From positions 1,479,501 through 1,543,500 of the forward strand of contig BSYO01000033.1 of the NCBI GenBank assembly GCA_033239525.1: a stretch of DNA of 64,000 nt, in the 5' to 3' direction. This document shows positions 45,540 to 58,161 of the stretch, piece after piece (position 1 is the first letter of the stretch; each line of letters starts with the position of its first letter). Below the pieces are notes generated by a model, which was given only the letters and a program-made list of their open reading frames with translations, did not search any database and was not told the DNA's origin. The DNA comes from Nepenthes gracilis (lineage: Eukaryota; Streptophyta; Magnoliopsida; Caryophyllales; Nepenthaceae). The position numbers were made by a program, and so were the translations under genes.

Positions 45540-48500
45540 AATATCAAATATCAATGTGCTTTGATCTGAAGTGGAATGAGAGGTTTCTGCAGAGGTGGAT
45601 TGCACTTTGATTATCACAAAGTAACATGTACCTCTCTTGCTTGAGGCCAAGCTCCCGGATAAATTTCTTCGTCCACAACATTTTCTTACTCACCTCTGTT
45701 ATAGCAATAAACTCCACCTCGGTGGTCAAGAGAGCAACGCGTTTCTACAGCTTTGATTGCCAAGAAAGTACTCTTCCCACAGAATTGACCATATATCCCA
45801 AGGTGAATTTTTCGAAGTCAATATCACCTGCCATGTTAGTATTAGTGTAGCCGACCAGGTGTGGCTTGTCATCTCCAAAACTTAAGTACAGCTTGGAGGT
45901 CTTTCGAAGATATCTCAGTATCTACTTCACCGCGGACCAATACTCCCTTCCTTGGTTCGACAAATAACGGTTGACTGTGCTGACAGCAAGAGTTATGTCT
46001 GGTCTCGTACACACCATAACATACATCAGGCTACCTATAGCTGAAGAGTAGGGTACACTTCTCATATTTATCTTTTCGGTATCCGAGGAAGGACATTGTT
46101 GGCTGCTTAGTCTGAAGTGGTTGGCCAGCAAGGTGCTCACCAACTTGGACTTCTCCACATGGAAACATTAAAGCACCTTCTCAATATAGCTCTCCTGGTA
46201 CAGTCACAACTTCTTTGCCTTGCGGTCGCAAAATATCCTGATATCAAGCATCTGTTTCACAGGCCCCAAATCTTTCATGGCAAAGGCTTTTCCAAGTTAC
46301 TACTTTAACTCCTTAATCCGGGATACATCTCGTCAACAAATCAGCATGTCGTTTACATAGAATAGAAAATTAATGAAGTCATCTTCGGAAAACCTCTACA
46401 TAAAGACGCAATGGTCCGAAGTAGTCTTTCGATACCCTTAACCGACTATAATAGACTCGAACTTCTTATACCGTTGTCTCAGATCTTGTTTCAACCCGTA
46501 CACACTCTTCCTCAGACGACACACCAGTCGTTCCTTCCTCTCTTCTCGGAATCTCTCCAGCTATTCCGTGTAAATTTTTTCCTCAAGGTCATCACGGAGA
46601 AACGCTGTCCAAACATCCAGCTATTTGATCTCCAAGTCAAAAACAGCGGCCAATCTGAGCACCGTCCAGATTGAAGACACTTTCACAACTGCGGCAAAGA
46701 TCTCATTAAAGTCAACGACCTTCCGCTAGTTGAAGCCTTTCACCACCAGCCTTGCTTTATACCTCGGTTGTGGGTTGTACTCATTAGTCTTCAATCGGAA
46801 GACCCACTTGTTATTTAGTACTTGCCTTCCCTTCAGCAATTTGGTCAACTTGAAGGTGTGATTCTCATGCAATAAACTTATCTCGTCTTACATTGTCTCC
46901 ATCCACTCCTTTTTATGCTCGTCCTCTATGGCTTTGTTAAAGCTTTTTGGCTCCCCTCCATCAGTGAGTAACTCATACTCATCGGCTGATAAACAAACAG
47001 AGGGCCTTTAGGCTCTTGAGGACCATCGAAGCGAGATTGTCTCGGCCGGCTCGACAATATCATTAGAAATAGTGTCATCCTCATCCCTATCGGGCATTAG
47101 AGTCTTTCGGTCTCCTTCCTCTTCAACAATGCCTTGACCACCGGCCTCCTGATGGACCGGCGCCGGTCGGATGGACTCAACATTTGTCTCCCCAACCGAG
47201 CTGCTGTCACTATTGGACACGACCTTCGCCTTCTTACCGATATCTTTGATCATCTCGTCCTCTACAAATACTACATCTCTTGACCGGACAAACTTTTTCT
47301 CAACCGGGTCATAGAGACGATATCCCATCTCGTCTTCCCCATAGCCGAGGAAGATGCATTTCCTCGTTTTCAGCTTCAGCTTCGTCCTTTCGTCCTTTGG
47401 GATGTAAACAAATGCCCTACACCTGAACACACATAGGTGGTCGTAAGATACTTCTTTCCCCGACCAGACCTTCTCTAGGATTTCTCCATTCAATGGACTG
47501 CTTGGACATCGGTTGATAATATATGCCACGACCTTCAAGGGTTCCCCTGAAAATGAACAGGGGAGCTTTGCCTCTGAGCATACATAGTGAATTCTCTCCA
47601 TCAACGTCCTATTCATCCGCTCGGCCACCCAATTCAGTTACGGTGTCTTTGGCATAGTTCTTTGATGCCGAATACCATGAGACCAACAATATGCATCAAA
47701 TGCTCCAATGTACTCGCCACCGTTATCACTTCGGATGCACTTTATCTTCTTCCATGTCTGTCTCTCCACCAAGGATGAAAATATTCAAAAACACCAAAGG
47801 CTTGATCCTTCGCCTTCATCAGATACACCCAAAGCTTTCTTGAACAATCGTCAATAAACGTGATAAAGTACAGTGCCCTCCAAGTGACTTCTCCTTGAAA
47901 GGACCACATATATCAGTGTATACCAATTCAAAGAGTTCGGTCTTCTTTGTAGATGGGTTTCCAATGAACAAAACTCGCCTTTGCTTCCCCACCATGCAAT
48001 GGGGACAGGTCCTCAATTTGGCTTCCTTCACACCTTGGAGAAGATTCTTCCCAGCCAAACTATTCAGCCCCTTCTTGCTCGTGTGGCTTAGTCGACGATG
48101 CCACAAGTTGGAGGAGTCCTCACTCCTCGCAACGTGTATCTCTCTGGCCGTGATGGAGGCATGCATACATACAACCTAGAGACATTCATTCCATGGACAA
48201 CTACTAGAGACCCTCTAATCAGTATCTATTCCCCTTCGCAGAAGGTGTTGCAGAATCCTTCATTGTCCGGCTTGTCTGCTAAAATCAAATTCATCCGAAT
48301 GTTCGGGGTGTGTCGTACATCCTTTAGCAACAACCGAGTTCCATTGTTGGTAATAAGGGACACATCACCTCTGCTGACGACCTAGGACATCCATTCATTT
48401 CCCATCCTTAACACTCCATAATCACTCAGAGTGTAAGATGTGAAAAGTCCCCTCTGTGACGTGGTTTGGAGTAATGCACTAGTATCCACTACCCAGTCAG

Positions 48501-49400
48501 TTTCGTGCTCGGTCAAATTGACCACCTTGTTCTCTTCACATGCCAACTAGAGGTCACCATCGATGACGACCGAGACTCTCTCCTCGTCTCCGGTCTTGTC
48601 GGTTTTGTTTTCCTTACCCTCTGCATTCTCGTGCTTTCACTTGAAGTAGTGCTTCTTAATATATCTCTTCCTTCCGCAGTGATGACATTCGAGGTTCTGA
48701 TACCTCGACTGAAACTTGCTTCGGCTCTCTTCTCCGAATTTAGGGCCGCACCCTTTATTTCTTCCCCGTGACTCGGCAACTAGCACTTCGGAGTGCGGAG
48801 CGGAAGACCCCTACGACCGACGTCTCATCTCCTCATTTAGCACGACTCCCTTTGCTATCTCCAGAGTCACCATGCCATTAGGACCAGTATTGACGATGGT
48901 GATCCGTATCACCTCTCAAGAGTCCAGCAGAGTTGTCAATAACCACAAGCCTAACAACTCGTCTTCGAACTTGATTCCCATGCCACTCAGTTGGTCTACG
49001 CATCTGTGAAACTCATTCAAGTGGTCGGCAATGGGCGTGCCCTCCTTGTACTTCATTTGCATTAGTTTCATCAAGTGAAACGGCTTGTTATTGCCGGTTT
49101 TAGAAGTATAAAGGGTTTCTAGCTTTTCCTACAGTATCTTCGCGTTTGTCTCATTCTGGATATAATTATGCACGTTGTCATCCACAAACTGCCGAATATA
49201 GTCACAAACCTGCTTGTGCTCAAAACCCCATTCCTCCTCTGACTTTGCCTTGGGCTTTTGAGCGGTGAACACCAAAAGATGTATAGTCTTGACAAATAGT
49301 AGATCCTTCATCTTACTCTCCCAAATATCGTAGTTTGTACCATTCAAGCAAATCATCTAGTTCTCGACCTCCATCGATTCGAACAAAACTCAATAGCTGG
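45540..49400 (-). pseudogene. Copia gag-pol remnants (first element)
   Basis: Read leftward: a gag start with NGTNYDIWESKMKDLL (49356-49129); a gag tail near 48700; a GAG-pre-integrase region with LWHRRLSHTSKKGLNSL and the zinc site ending CPHCMVGKQ (48166-47819); an integrase C-terminus and linker (47628-47008) with RTKLKLKTRKCIFLGY and a GYRLYDP segment; RT near 46350, reading LFYVNDML where YVDD is expected; an RT tail at 46158-45922 (PYSSAIGSLMYVMVCTRPDI); RNase H at 45729-45544 (DNQSAIHLCRNLSFH). Frame changes and stops separate all blocks, and the YVND change would itself inactivate RT. Confidence 0.85.
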
Positions 49401-49410
49401 CATAGACAAC

Positions 49411-49427
49411 TTGTCTCTAATACCACT
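49411..49427 (-). other. Primer-binding site (initiator Met tRNA)
   Basis: Immediately inside the 5' LTR the minus strand reads AGTGGTATTAGAGAC. This is close to the TGGTATCAGAGC complement of the initiator-Met tRNA used by plant Copia elements, and it sets the element's direction. Confidence 0.8.
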
Positions 49428-50078
49428 TGCTGGGATATACCGCCACCGTCGTAGATGAATCGAGAAGGAAAGATGAAACGGCGATGATAATAACACATAG
49501 TGGACAAATGACAATTATAAAATAAAGAGATAAAATACAAGTAATTTTACGTGGAAAACCCTTTTCTGAATAAAAGGGAAAACCTATAAGATTATACTTC
49601 TATAAATCTTCACTATGTAAAATTGGTTACACAAACCCTAAATATAAGAATTCAACTCCTTATATCAAATGGACCTGAGTAGCAATGAGTGCAGAAGAAA
49701 TTTCTAGAGTAAGAAAACTCTCATCTTTTTTCTCTCTTTTTTTCACTTTCTCTCACTAACGACGTTCACTAGTCTCTCCCTTTTACAAGTGATATTTTTT
49801 TCTCAATCACACTTTTATAAACCCTAAAGGGAGTTTCACACATTTTTTCTTTGTAGGCCAATAGGACCAGCAGCCGGTCATCTTTCAGCATAAACAGTCC
49901 AGTTGGACTCCCTTTGGCCCGAGCACCTAGTTGCCCTACGGCCATTTGCTGTGCGCTTTGCGTGCAAATCAAACAATACTTCGCTTCAATATCATGCCGC
50001 ATGTGAGTATTCGACCGAACCTCCGATCGGCCAATTATCAGGATATAGGTCCACACAGGAGTGACCCATATCCCAACA
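49428..50078 (-). repeat. 5' LTR of the first Copia element
   Basis: 651 bp. On the + strand it runs from TGCTGGGATATACC to CATATCCCAACA, so on the element strand it starts TGTTGGGATATG and ends TATCCCAGCA. GTGGC (50079-50083) follows. Confidence 0.9.
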
Positions 50079-53000
50079 GTGGCAAGGGTCTTTTTAGTTA
50101 TTATGTTGGAAATAGTGTGTGTTAAGGATTCTCATATCCTGTGGAATATTTGCCTCCCTTGGCTACCTGTTCACTAATAAGAATGGTTTTTTTTCCTTTT
50201 TTTGCTGAATTTGTTGCTGTTGATTCTTTATTTCTTGTCATATTGCATTTTATCCGATAATTCCTCTTTATCATTTAATGTTTCCTCTGTCCCTATCTTT
50301 CTGTGTTTTAATTTGCCATCATTTTGATCTTGAAGCCTTCTCCTTTTTAACTTTTTCCCTGAATGAATTGACAAAAGATGAGTTTGATTTGCTGATTGCG
50401 TTATTGGTTCCAGAGTGACAAAGAGTGAGCAGGTGTGATTGTTGGAACAGGGTTGGGTGTCTTCACGGTTTTCTGTGATGGTGCTCAAGCTTTGATGGAG
50501 AAAGGGCACAGGAAGATAACTCCACTCTGGGTTCCTTATTCCATGACTAGCATGGGATCTGCCTCGCTGGCCATTGATCTTGGTTTTATGAGTCCCAACT
50601 ATTCAATTTCAACTGCTTGTGCTACTTCAAATTATAGTTTCAACTCTGCTGCCAATCGCATTCGCCGTGGTGAGGCTGATGTTATGATTGCTGGTGCAAC
50701 TGATGCTGCCATTCTTCCTGTTTTGTTGGCCAGATTTGTTGCTGGTAGTGCTTTATCTGAGAGAAATAATGATCCTCGTACGGCTTCAATGCCATGGGAT
50801 AAGGATAGGGATGGCTTTGTCATGGGAGAAGATGCTGAAATACTGGTGAGTTTTTCCTTTCTTTTTTCTTTTCCCCTTGTTTTTTGTTTCAAATTTTATG
50901 AATTCAATAAATTTAAGTTGAACAAAAAACAAGGAAAATGGGATAATTAGGTGGGGTGGGTTGTAACTATACCCATTGGATTTCATGAACAAGGTATTGA
51001 AAACTATTCAGATACTGGAGAGCCTGGAACATGCTATGAAACGAGATGCACCAATAATTGCAGAGTCCCTAGGAGGTGCAGTCAATTGTGACGCTTGTCA
51101 TATAACTGATCCAAGATCTGATGGGCTTGGTGTTTCTTCATGCATTGAGAAAAGCCTAAAAGATGCTGGTGTGTCACCAGAGGAGGTGTGAATATGTTTC
51201 TTCTTAAAGCATGACATAATGATAGTGCTTTTGTGGTGCTTTCTGTATTTTTCTGCATAATAGGCTTTGCCACAACTACTCGGATTACAAAGAATCAACC
51301 TAACTCGGTATTCCAATAAAACAAAGATAAAAAATTGGTTGATATGCATTGGGATTTAACGATGGGAATGTTCCTTCATGTCCTTTGTGGATAATTTTTA
51401 GCTCAATATTCTCAAAACAGCCATACATGAGGAACGCTTTTTTCGTAGAAAAAATAAATAATGTTTTTTCCTTGCCAAAAAAAAAAAAAAAACACTATTT
51501 TGTATGCACCCTCCAAATCTCTGTGACTATGTTTTTTATTGGATTTGTCTAATAAGCAACATTGAGGGAGTAGACAGCTTGCACTGCTATTGTAACTATG
51601 GAGGTAATTCAGTCAGTGGAAACTCAAAATTATCTAGCAAGTAGGTGGTAATATACTTATTGTTGGGGTGGCCCGGCACCTTTTGCAAAGGGAGAAAAAA
51701 ACAACAAAAGAAAAGCAAAGCCTTATGAAGGCTTGGCTTCTCCATGAAGGAGATACAGCTTTAGAAATAAAACCCACCCAAAGAGCAGAGGCAGTGAAGA
51801 TAAACGAAACAGGACACAGAAAATATGGGATGTTTCAATCAGACCATGATTTGTGGTCTGATTTTCCAGTTTTTGTTATGTTGTTTCAAATTAGATATAA
51901 ACCATTTCTATTGATTCTAATCCTTGATTAGCCCTTTCTTTGTGCTTATCAAGTTTCCAGCTTGTGTTTATTGTTTGTAGGTTGTTATGGAAATTAAGGT
52001 TGTGTATCCATTTTGTGAGCTAAAATTAGGTTTATGTAATCTAACATTAATTATGTCAAAGCTCTTGATTCAGACTCTCAAATGCAGTAGTTTTTACCCT
52101 TTGATTTGAAGGGTTTTTTATTAAAAAAATCTCAGTTATCTCTTGTGTAATTGATGACATTTTTTACTGTATTGAATGCTGGATTGTTGCATATCAATGA
52201 CTCCTTATAGATTCAATTAAGTGGGAGATAATCTTTGTTGTAATTTAATGTCTGACAGTGTGAATTGTGATTCATCACACAACAAATATGCCTTAGAATG
52301 ATCTAGAAGTCAAATATCGATCTACCTCCACCTAAATGTTATTGTACCGTATTTTTTCTGGTTAACTATGTTGATGCACGTGCAACTTCTGAAGTTTTCC
52401 GTGGCATCACTGAGGTGAGTGCTATAAAGTAGGTGCTTAAGAACACATCCAGGATAAAGATGAATGCAGCCAAGGTGATCTCCTTCTCTGCCCTTCCCCT
52501 CTGTTATATCAGCTTTATGCATCCACAAAATTTTGAAGCTCAAATACTTCGAATGCATGTTTCTCTTGTCAAATTTGAAGCATTCACAGTTCCTTATAGT
52601 TGGATCTTGCATGCAGTCCATGATAGTGCAGTGCCTTGGTGCTGCTGGGGCTTTGGAAGCCATTACTACTCTGAAAGCTGTCATCACAGGCTGGCTTCTT
52701 CCCAGTGCGAACGGTGTAATCCTATTCCTAGTGCTTTAGCTTTCATCTCTGAACCTTTATTTGAAATTCGTCTATGGTGTTCTCCCACCCAAATGCTATA
52801 AATTTTAAATGAAATTACCCTTGAAATCCTTCTGCATCGTTCTTCCCTATATAGGAAATATAACTATGTTCAAGCTCCTTGATAAAGAATCTCAGAACAT
52901 AATGAACTTGATAAACCCAAATTCAGGGACGATAACTGCAATATGCAGAATCTCCTGGATCCTGTTGTTCTCCACAACATGTTTCTCTTACTCGGGAGTT

Positions 53001-53295
53001 CTTTTTATTGTCAGGTATAAGCTCTAAAACATGTACACATTCTTATATTCGTTCCTAAGATTTAACTTCAATTTTATTTTCTTCATCATATTCATTCTCT
53101 TCTGCTACTTTCAGATCCTTCTTCGTTTTAGGAGGACTCGTAACCATGCTCATGATTGATGGGAATGAACCTGCTGCCCCCCTAGTCTTCATGTGTGTCC
53201 TTTTCTAGACAAGATGCTCATAGGATGGTGCAGAACTAGTAAAAGGACTCACTAACTTCAGCTTTTAGCACTTGTCGGGGTTTGGTAGCTTAAGT

Positions 53296-56200
53296 TGTCA
53301 TGACCCTGATTCAAACTTCATAATACACACAACATACAATAACCGATTCAAACTTTATTAGCGAATCCTTTCACATGTAAAAATATAATTTGTCCCAAAA
53401 AACTGGTCGTGTTTATTTCAACTTGACCTTTAAAGTAGTACTTGCTTCAACAAGCATATAACTCATAATATGCCACTATCAACTATAGCATAGAAAATAA
53501 AATGATGTACCAACTTTTGGCCATGCTGTGATAATTATATATGCCTTCCATGGTAAGAAAATTCTCAAATTGTTTTCCTAACAACCAACTTATGTAAATA
53601 TATAATTGAATATGAAAACCCATGATCCTCCATGCATACAACATCTGTCCAAACTTCCGTGATGACCAAAGCTATTACGTATTCGGTCCAAAATTTAATT
53701 TACTTATTTCATAATCTTTAATTATTTAAATCAGCCTCAAAATTTAGGACTGAAAATAAAAATTTTAATTTAACCGACTTGAATCCAAAGTAAATAACGG
53801 AACGTGAATCTATGTCGAACATTGTTAAATGGTTCGGATAATAAAATAATCACCAATCATAGATCCCAAAAGCCATTCCCAAAGGTGGCTCAAAAACTTA
53901 ACAACTATTATCTCAACCAATTAGTAAGGAAAAATATCTCTTCCCAAAATCAGAGTATCTGATACTAACCTCAATATTATCCTAAATTTAAGAATATTCG
54001 GAAGGTGGCCATATATAAACAACAATCCAAAAACTAAATAACAATTGTCCATCACAAAACATTAAAATTATATTATAATATTCTAAACATCCGATAGCTA
54101 TTATCCCAAATGCCTTTTCTTGATTTGAACCTCCTGCAAGTTAGTTTCAAGTCTACTAATATAAAATGTTTACAAAATAAGGATAAGAATAAGGCTAATA
54201 CTTAATAAAGCATATATAAATATTATATGTGGATATATATATATATATATCGAATGAGCATGCTAAAGATGATGTTATAATCAAAACCTGAATGCTGATT
54301 TTATCAAATTCTCGATAAAACATGTGAAAATCGTCTAAGAATAATTGAATATCCCCAAACATTGTACAAATGCATAATTGTGCCAAATCATATAATACTT
54401 ACAAAAACACAATGTATACAAAAATCATACTAACATGTAATGAACCAAAGATCCGTAATGAACTCACCAATAAATGACGAATATCAAAATTTGGGTTATG
54501 ATTGTTTCCACATAATTAAAGGCCATATGTCACTATTAACAACTCATTAATTGGCCAATTACATATTATTTCCTATAGTCGGAGTCCAATATCACCTTTC
54601 TAACCCGTTGATATTAGGTTTAATCTTTGATTTACTAATAATATATTAAGACATGTCTAAATATATTCGATCAATATTCTACAATAATCCTTATTTGGAT
54701 CAAAATTGAAAACTTACAAATATACACATTTTCTCATGTCGGAAAAAGTAATTACTTTTATCAAAATCAGAGTCGAGTTTTATCACTTTCCTTTCAAATA
54801 GGTGATATGCAGGAAACAATGGATTAAAGTTTATAACATGTAAAAATTAAAATGTGAAAATTAGTAACATACAAAACCATTTATGCTGTAGTTTCAGTAA
54901 GTCAACATAGTTTATATAATTCCATCAATTTCATACAGGTAGAAAGCATGTGGAAACCACTAAGTAAAAATTGTTGATATGAAGAAAAATAAATGTGAAA
55001 TTCATCATGTAGGAACATTTTTACAAAAAAATTCAGTATTTAAATATGCTTTACATGAATATAAGATATAAGCTTTGTAATAGTTTATAAAATGGGAATA
55101 GAATTACATATATGTAAAGTAAAATCATTTAGAGTAAGAAATTAGCACATGTATGAGCATTTGAACAAAAAAATGATCAAGAATTTGAGGAAAAAAGGGA
55201 TTAGATGCACTTTTATTTGACTTTACAAAAATGTTGTTTAAAATGTCCTTAATTTCACTTTCTCCTTCCTTCTCTCTTGTCTTCTCTCTATTTTCCTCTT
55301 CTTTTTCTCTCTTTTCTCTTAAAATTTCTACAAAAAATAAGCTAAAATCAGCCAATAGGTCTATTGTAAGAAATTGGCGCATGTGCGTTAATTAATCGTA
55401 AATTAGGCGTTGAGGTTAAAATCGTGCTGGGCATAACCACCCATAAAATATCAATCAGGCATCAATATTATGGCTCAAACATGCACGTGTGCCATTTGAT
55501 TGCACCTCAAGTGTAGACATTCTTCCTAAAATATACTCATGCATGGGTTAGGCACTCATCAGGCGTTAGTCGACCTAATTTATTTCAATCCAATACTTAA
55601 TTTTTACCCAAATCCTCAATTAACTCCAAAATTTATCAAATAATTTAAATTTATCATCATTAAAATAATTATTTATGATTGATATTTTACAAAACCTAAA
55701 TCTAAAAGATGTGACAAAGCAAGGTTAACCAAATACTCAGTAAGTAAATAAAGGACAATGTAATAAATATGAATATGATAAATATGATATAAAGAATTTG
55801 CAAGCAAATGAACAAATATCAAACAATCAAATAAATGAACTCAATGCCGAGATACCTCTTGACAAAGTATACTCCTTTAAGGTTGGTTTACACTTTATGC
55901 CTATAAATTAGGGCATACTCCACTATGTAAGAAAATTTTTCAAAGTCATTATTAAAAAATGATGACATGTAAGAAGACATTTATCTTTAAAATTCAGAAA
56001 TTTCAATGTTCATTAATAAATTTCAATATTTTTCATAAACATAAATAATATATTTTAAAATTTGAGAAAACTAATGAAAGAATGACATGCATGCAAGCCA
56101 AATATCAAATGAAATATGGATGAGTACTTACATGTAACTAAGAAGTATATAATTTTAGATTTTAGGCAAAATATGAGAAAGAATTTCAGAAATATTAGCA

Positions 56201-56990
56201 AAGAATGAAAAAATAGGTTTAGAATTTACTTATCATGATTTAAATCCAAATAATCCTTGAGATTTAAACTCTAAAATCCCACTTCTCTTCTTCCTCTCTC
56301 TCTTCTCCTCTTCTTCTCTATTTTCTCCTTTTTCCCTTCCCTCTCCTTTCCCTAGAAACTCAAATAAATAGGTTAAAAATTGACAAAAATTCCTTGTATA
56401 ACAGACCGGCGCACAAGCATCAATTAGGTATGGATTGGATATAAAAGCTAATTTCAGTCTACACATGAGCGCCTATCAAATGCATATCAGACATCATGAT
56501 TCCAAAATAAATACACATGAGCATCCCTCATGCATACATTAGATGCAATGATTTTGCTGCAAATACGTTCTTGAGTGGCTGTTGCACCTGTCAAGCTCTC
56601 TCATGCTTTCTCCACTATATTCTAACACTTAATTTCTAGCCAAAAGTCACGATTAACCTTCATAATTTATCAATTTACTTTAATTTAACATTATTATATA
56701 AATCTTAGTATTTAAACCTCACATAAGTTATACCTTATACTGAAAATTGACGAGAAACATCCTACTAAGGAACACAATCCTGATTCAAAATAACATTCAA
56801 CACCACCTCCCAAAGCCTGTACTATACCTTATTCTTGTTTAAGAGGCTTAAGATACGACAAAATAATTAAGGAACTACAATTATATGTTAACACAACAAT
56901 AAACCTGATATCTTTTAAGTAATATCCCACCAAAACAGTCCCAGAGAGAGATGCAAAAACCAGGAAAGATGTGAAAATACTTAAGTTTAC
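53296..56990. repeat. Unclassified AT-rich repeat DNA in a KAS I pseudogene intron
   Basis: It lies between the exon ending near 52713 and the exon at 57137. A possible left terminus is TGTCATGACCCTGATTC at 53296. Two diverged copies of one segment lie in tandem. Each has a CT-rich tract (55255-55325 and 56280-56355), then a stretch with GGCGCA and GCGC(C/A)T-like words, then an AT-rich tail (to about 55716 and 56760). No transposon protein was recognised. The borders are uncertain. Confidence 0.45.
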
Positions 56991-57351
56991 AGTTGTCTCA
57001 AAGTGCCAATGTTGTAATTCAAGTGCTTTGAGTTTCTCCTTGGCTCAATTCGGTGTCGACTTTGAGATTATTGAAGCTTGGAACCCATCAAATGGATAAA
57101 CTATCATGCTTGTCATATTTTCCTCCACTGCTGCAGAATCCAGAGCCTTCTGTTGAGATTGATGCAGTTCCAATTGTGAAACAACAGCATGAGGTTAATG
57201 TTGGTAAAACACTGGGTTTCTTTTGAGCACTAATCGTCTACATTATCATCTGTTTACTAGTAATTCAGTTTTGCCCGTTTAATCGAAAACCGTACAGCCA
57301 TTTCAATTTCATTTGGATCTGGCAGACACAATTCTATTGTGGTGTTATCAG

Positions 57352-58161
57352 TGTTGGCGGAGATGGGGGCGGTCGGACAGAATGTACAAAATTACACACA
57401 CACAGTAAAGTGAAGGAAGAAGAAGAAGAAGAATTCAATATAAAATTTTAGGTAGAAAACCCTTTTCAATTGAAGGAAAAATCACGGGACACTTAGTTCA
57501 TAAATAAGATCTACTATATAAAATTGATTACATAAACCACACGGCAATTAAGCCCAAAAGAAAAGAAAATTGAATGACGGAGCATAAAAAATACAAAGAA
57601 TCTAACACTTTGTATTTTCACTTACTACTCTCTTTCTCTTCACTGTTTTTCACTCTCACTTATTCTCATATATCTCTAATCTATATATATACATGCACAC
57701 TCCTTCAGCAAGATGAGCAACCACCGACTCAGCATGGTGGCTGCGTGCACTGTTCCTAAAGCCTGCAATGGTAACACACGCCTTGTCCTGCGGCAGGCGG
57801 CGCATACATGCCCTGCAAATTGACTTGTTGTCTTCCCAAGAATGGTGTCTTTTAATTACTCAATCAGGTAGATCAACAACACACCTTTTAGAAATGACAG
57901 CATTCAGCATTTCTATTTTCAGCCGGTTAACATCATGTTGACCGGAACGAATAATTTGTTGGTCAACAAGTTGACTAGTTATTTCTACCCGTTCGAAACT
58001 TTCGGTTAACAATGTTGACTGGAATTCCTTGTACTTAAGCTATGCATAGTCCGCGGACACTCAGCGCATAAGTCTGTGAAATTTAGTCGCACACAAGGTC
58101 CTTGTACTTCGTCCAAATTCTTCCGATCATCAGGACTTCCACAGGGGAGAGACCCCCAACA
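57352..58161 (-). repeat. 3' LTR of the second Copia element (810 bp)
   Basis: Runs from TGTTGGCGGAGATGG to CCCCCAACA on the + strand. It shares AAGCCCAAAAGAAAAGA, TCTAACACTTTGT, AAGATGAGCA-CCACCGACTC and TGCATAGTCCGCGGACA with the right LTR. It is followed inward by a purine-rich tract on the minus strand (GTGAGGGAAAG). Confidence 0.85.

Larger units (their letters stand above)
44737..50078 (-). mobile_element. Ty1/Copia retrotransposon (Tork/Tnt1-like), inactive
   Basis: A 5.3-kb element on the minus strand inside the first recognisable intron of the KAS I pseudogene. It is bounded by two LTRs (44737-45369 and 49428-50078) and a perfect 5-bp target duplication. The right LTR is the 5' LTR because the initiator-Met tRNA primer site follows it inward. 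The order gag, integrase, RT, RNase H is that of Copia. It carries many stops and frameshifts. Confidence 0.9.
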
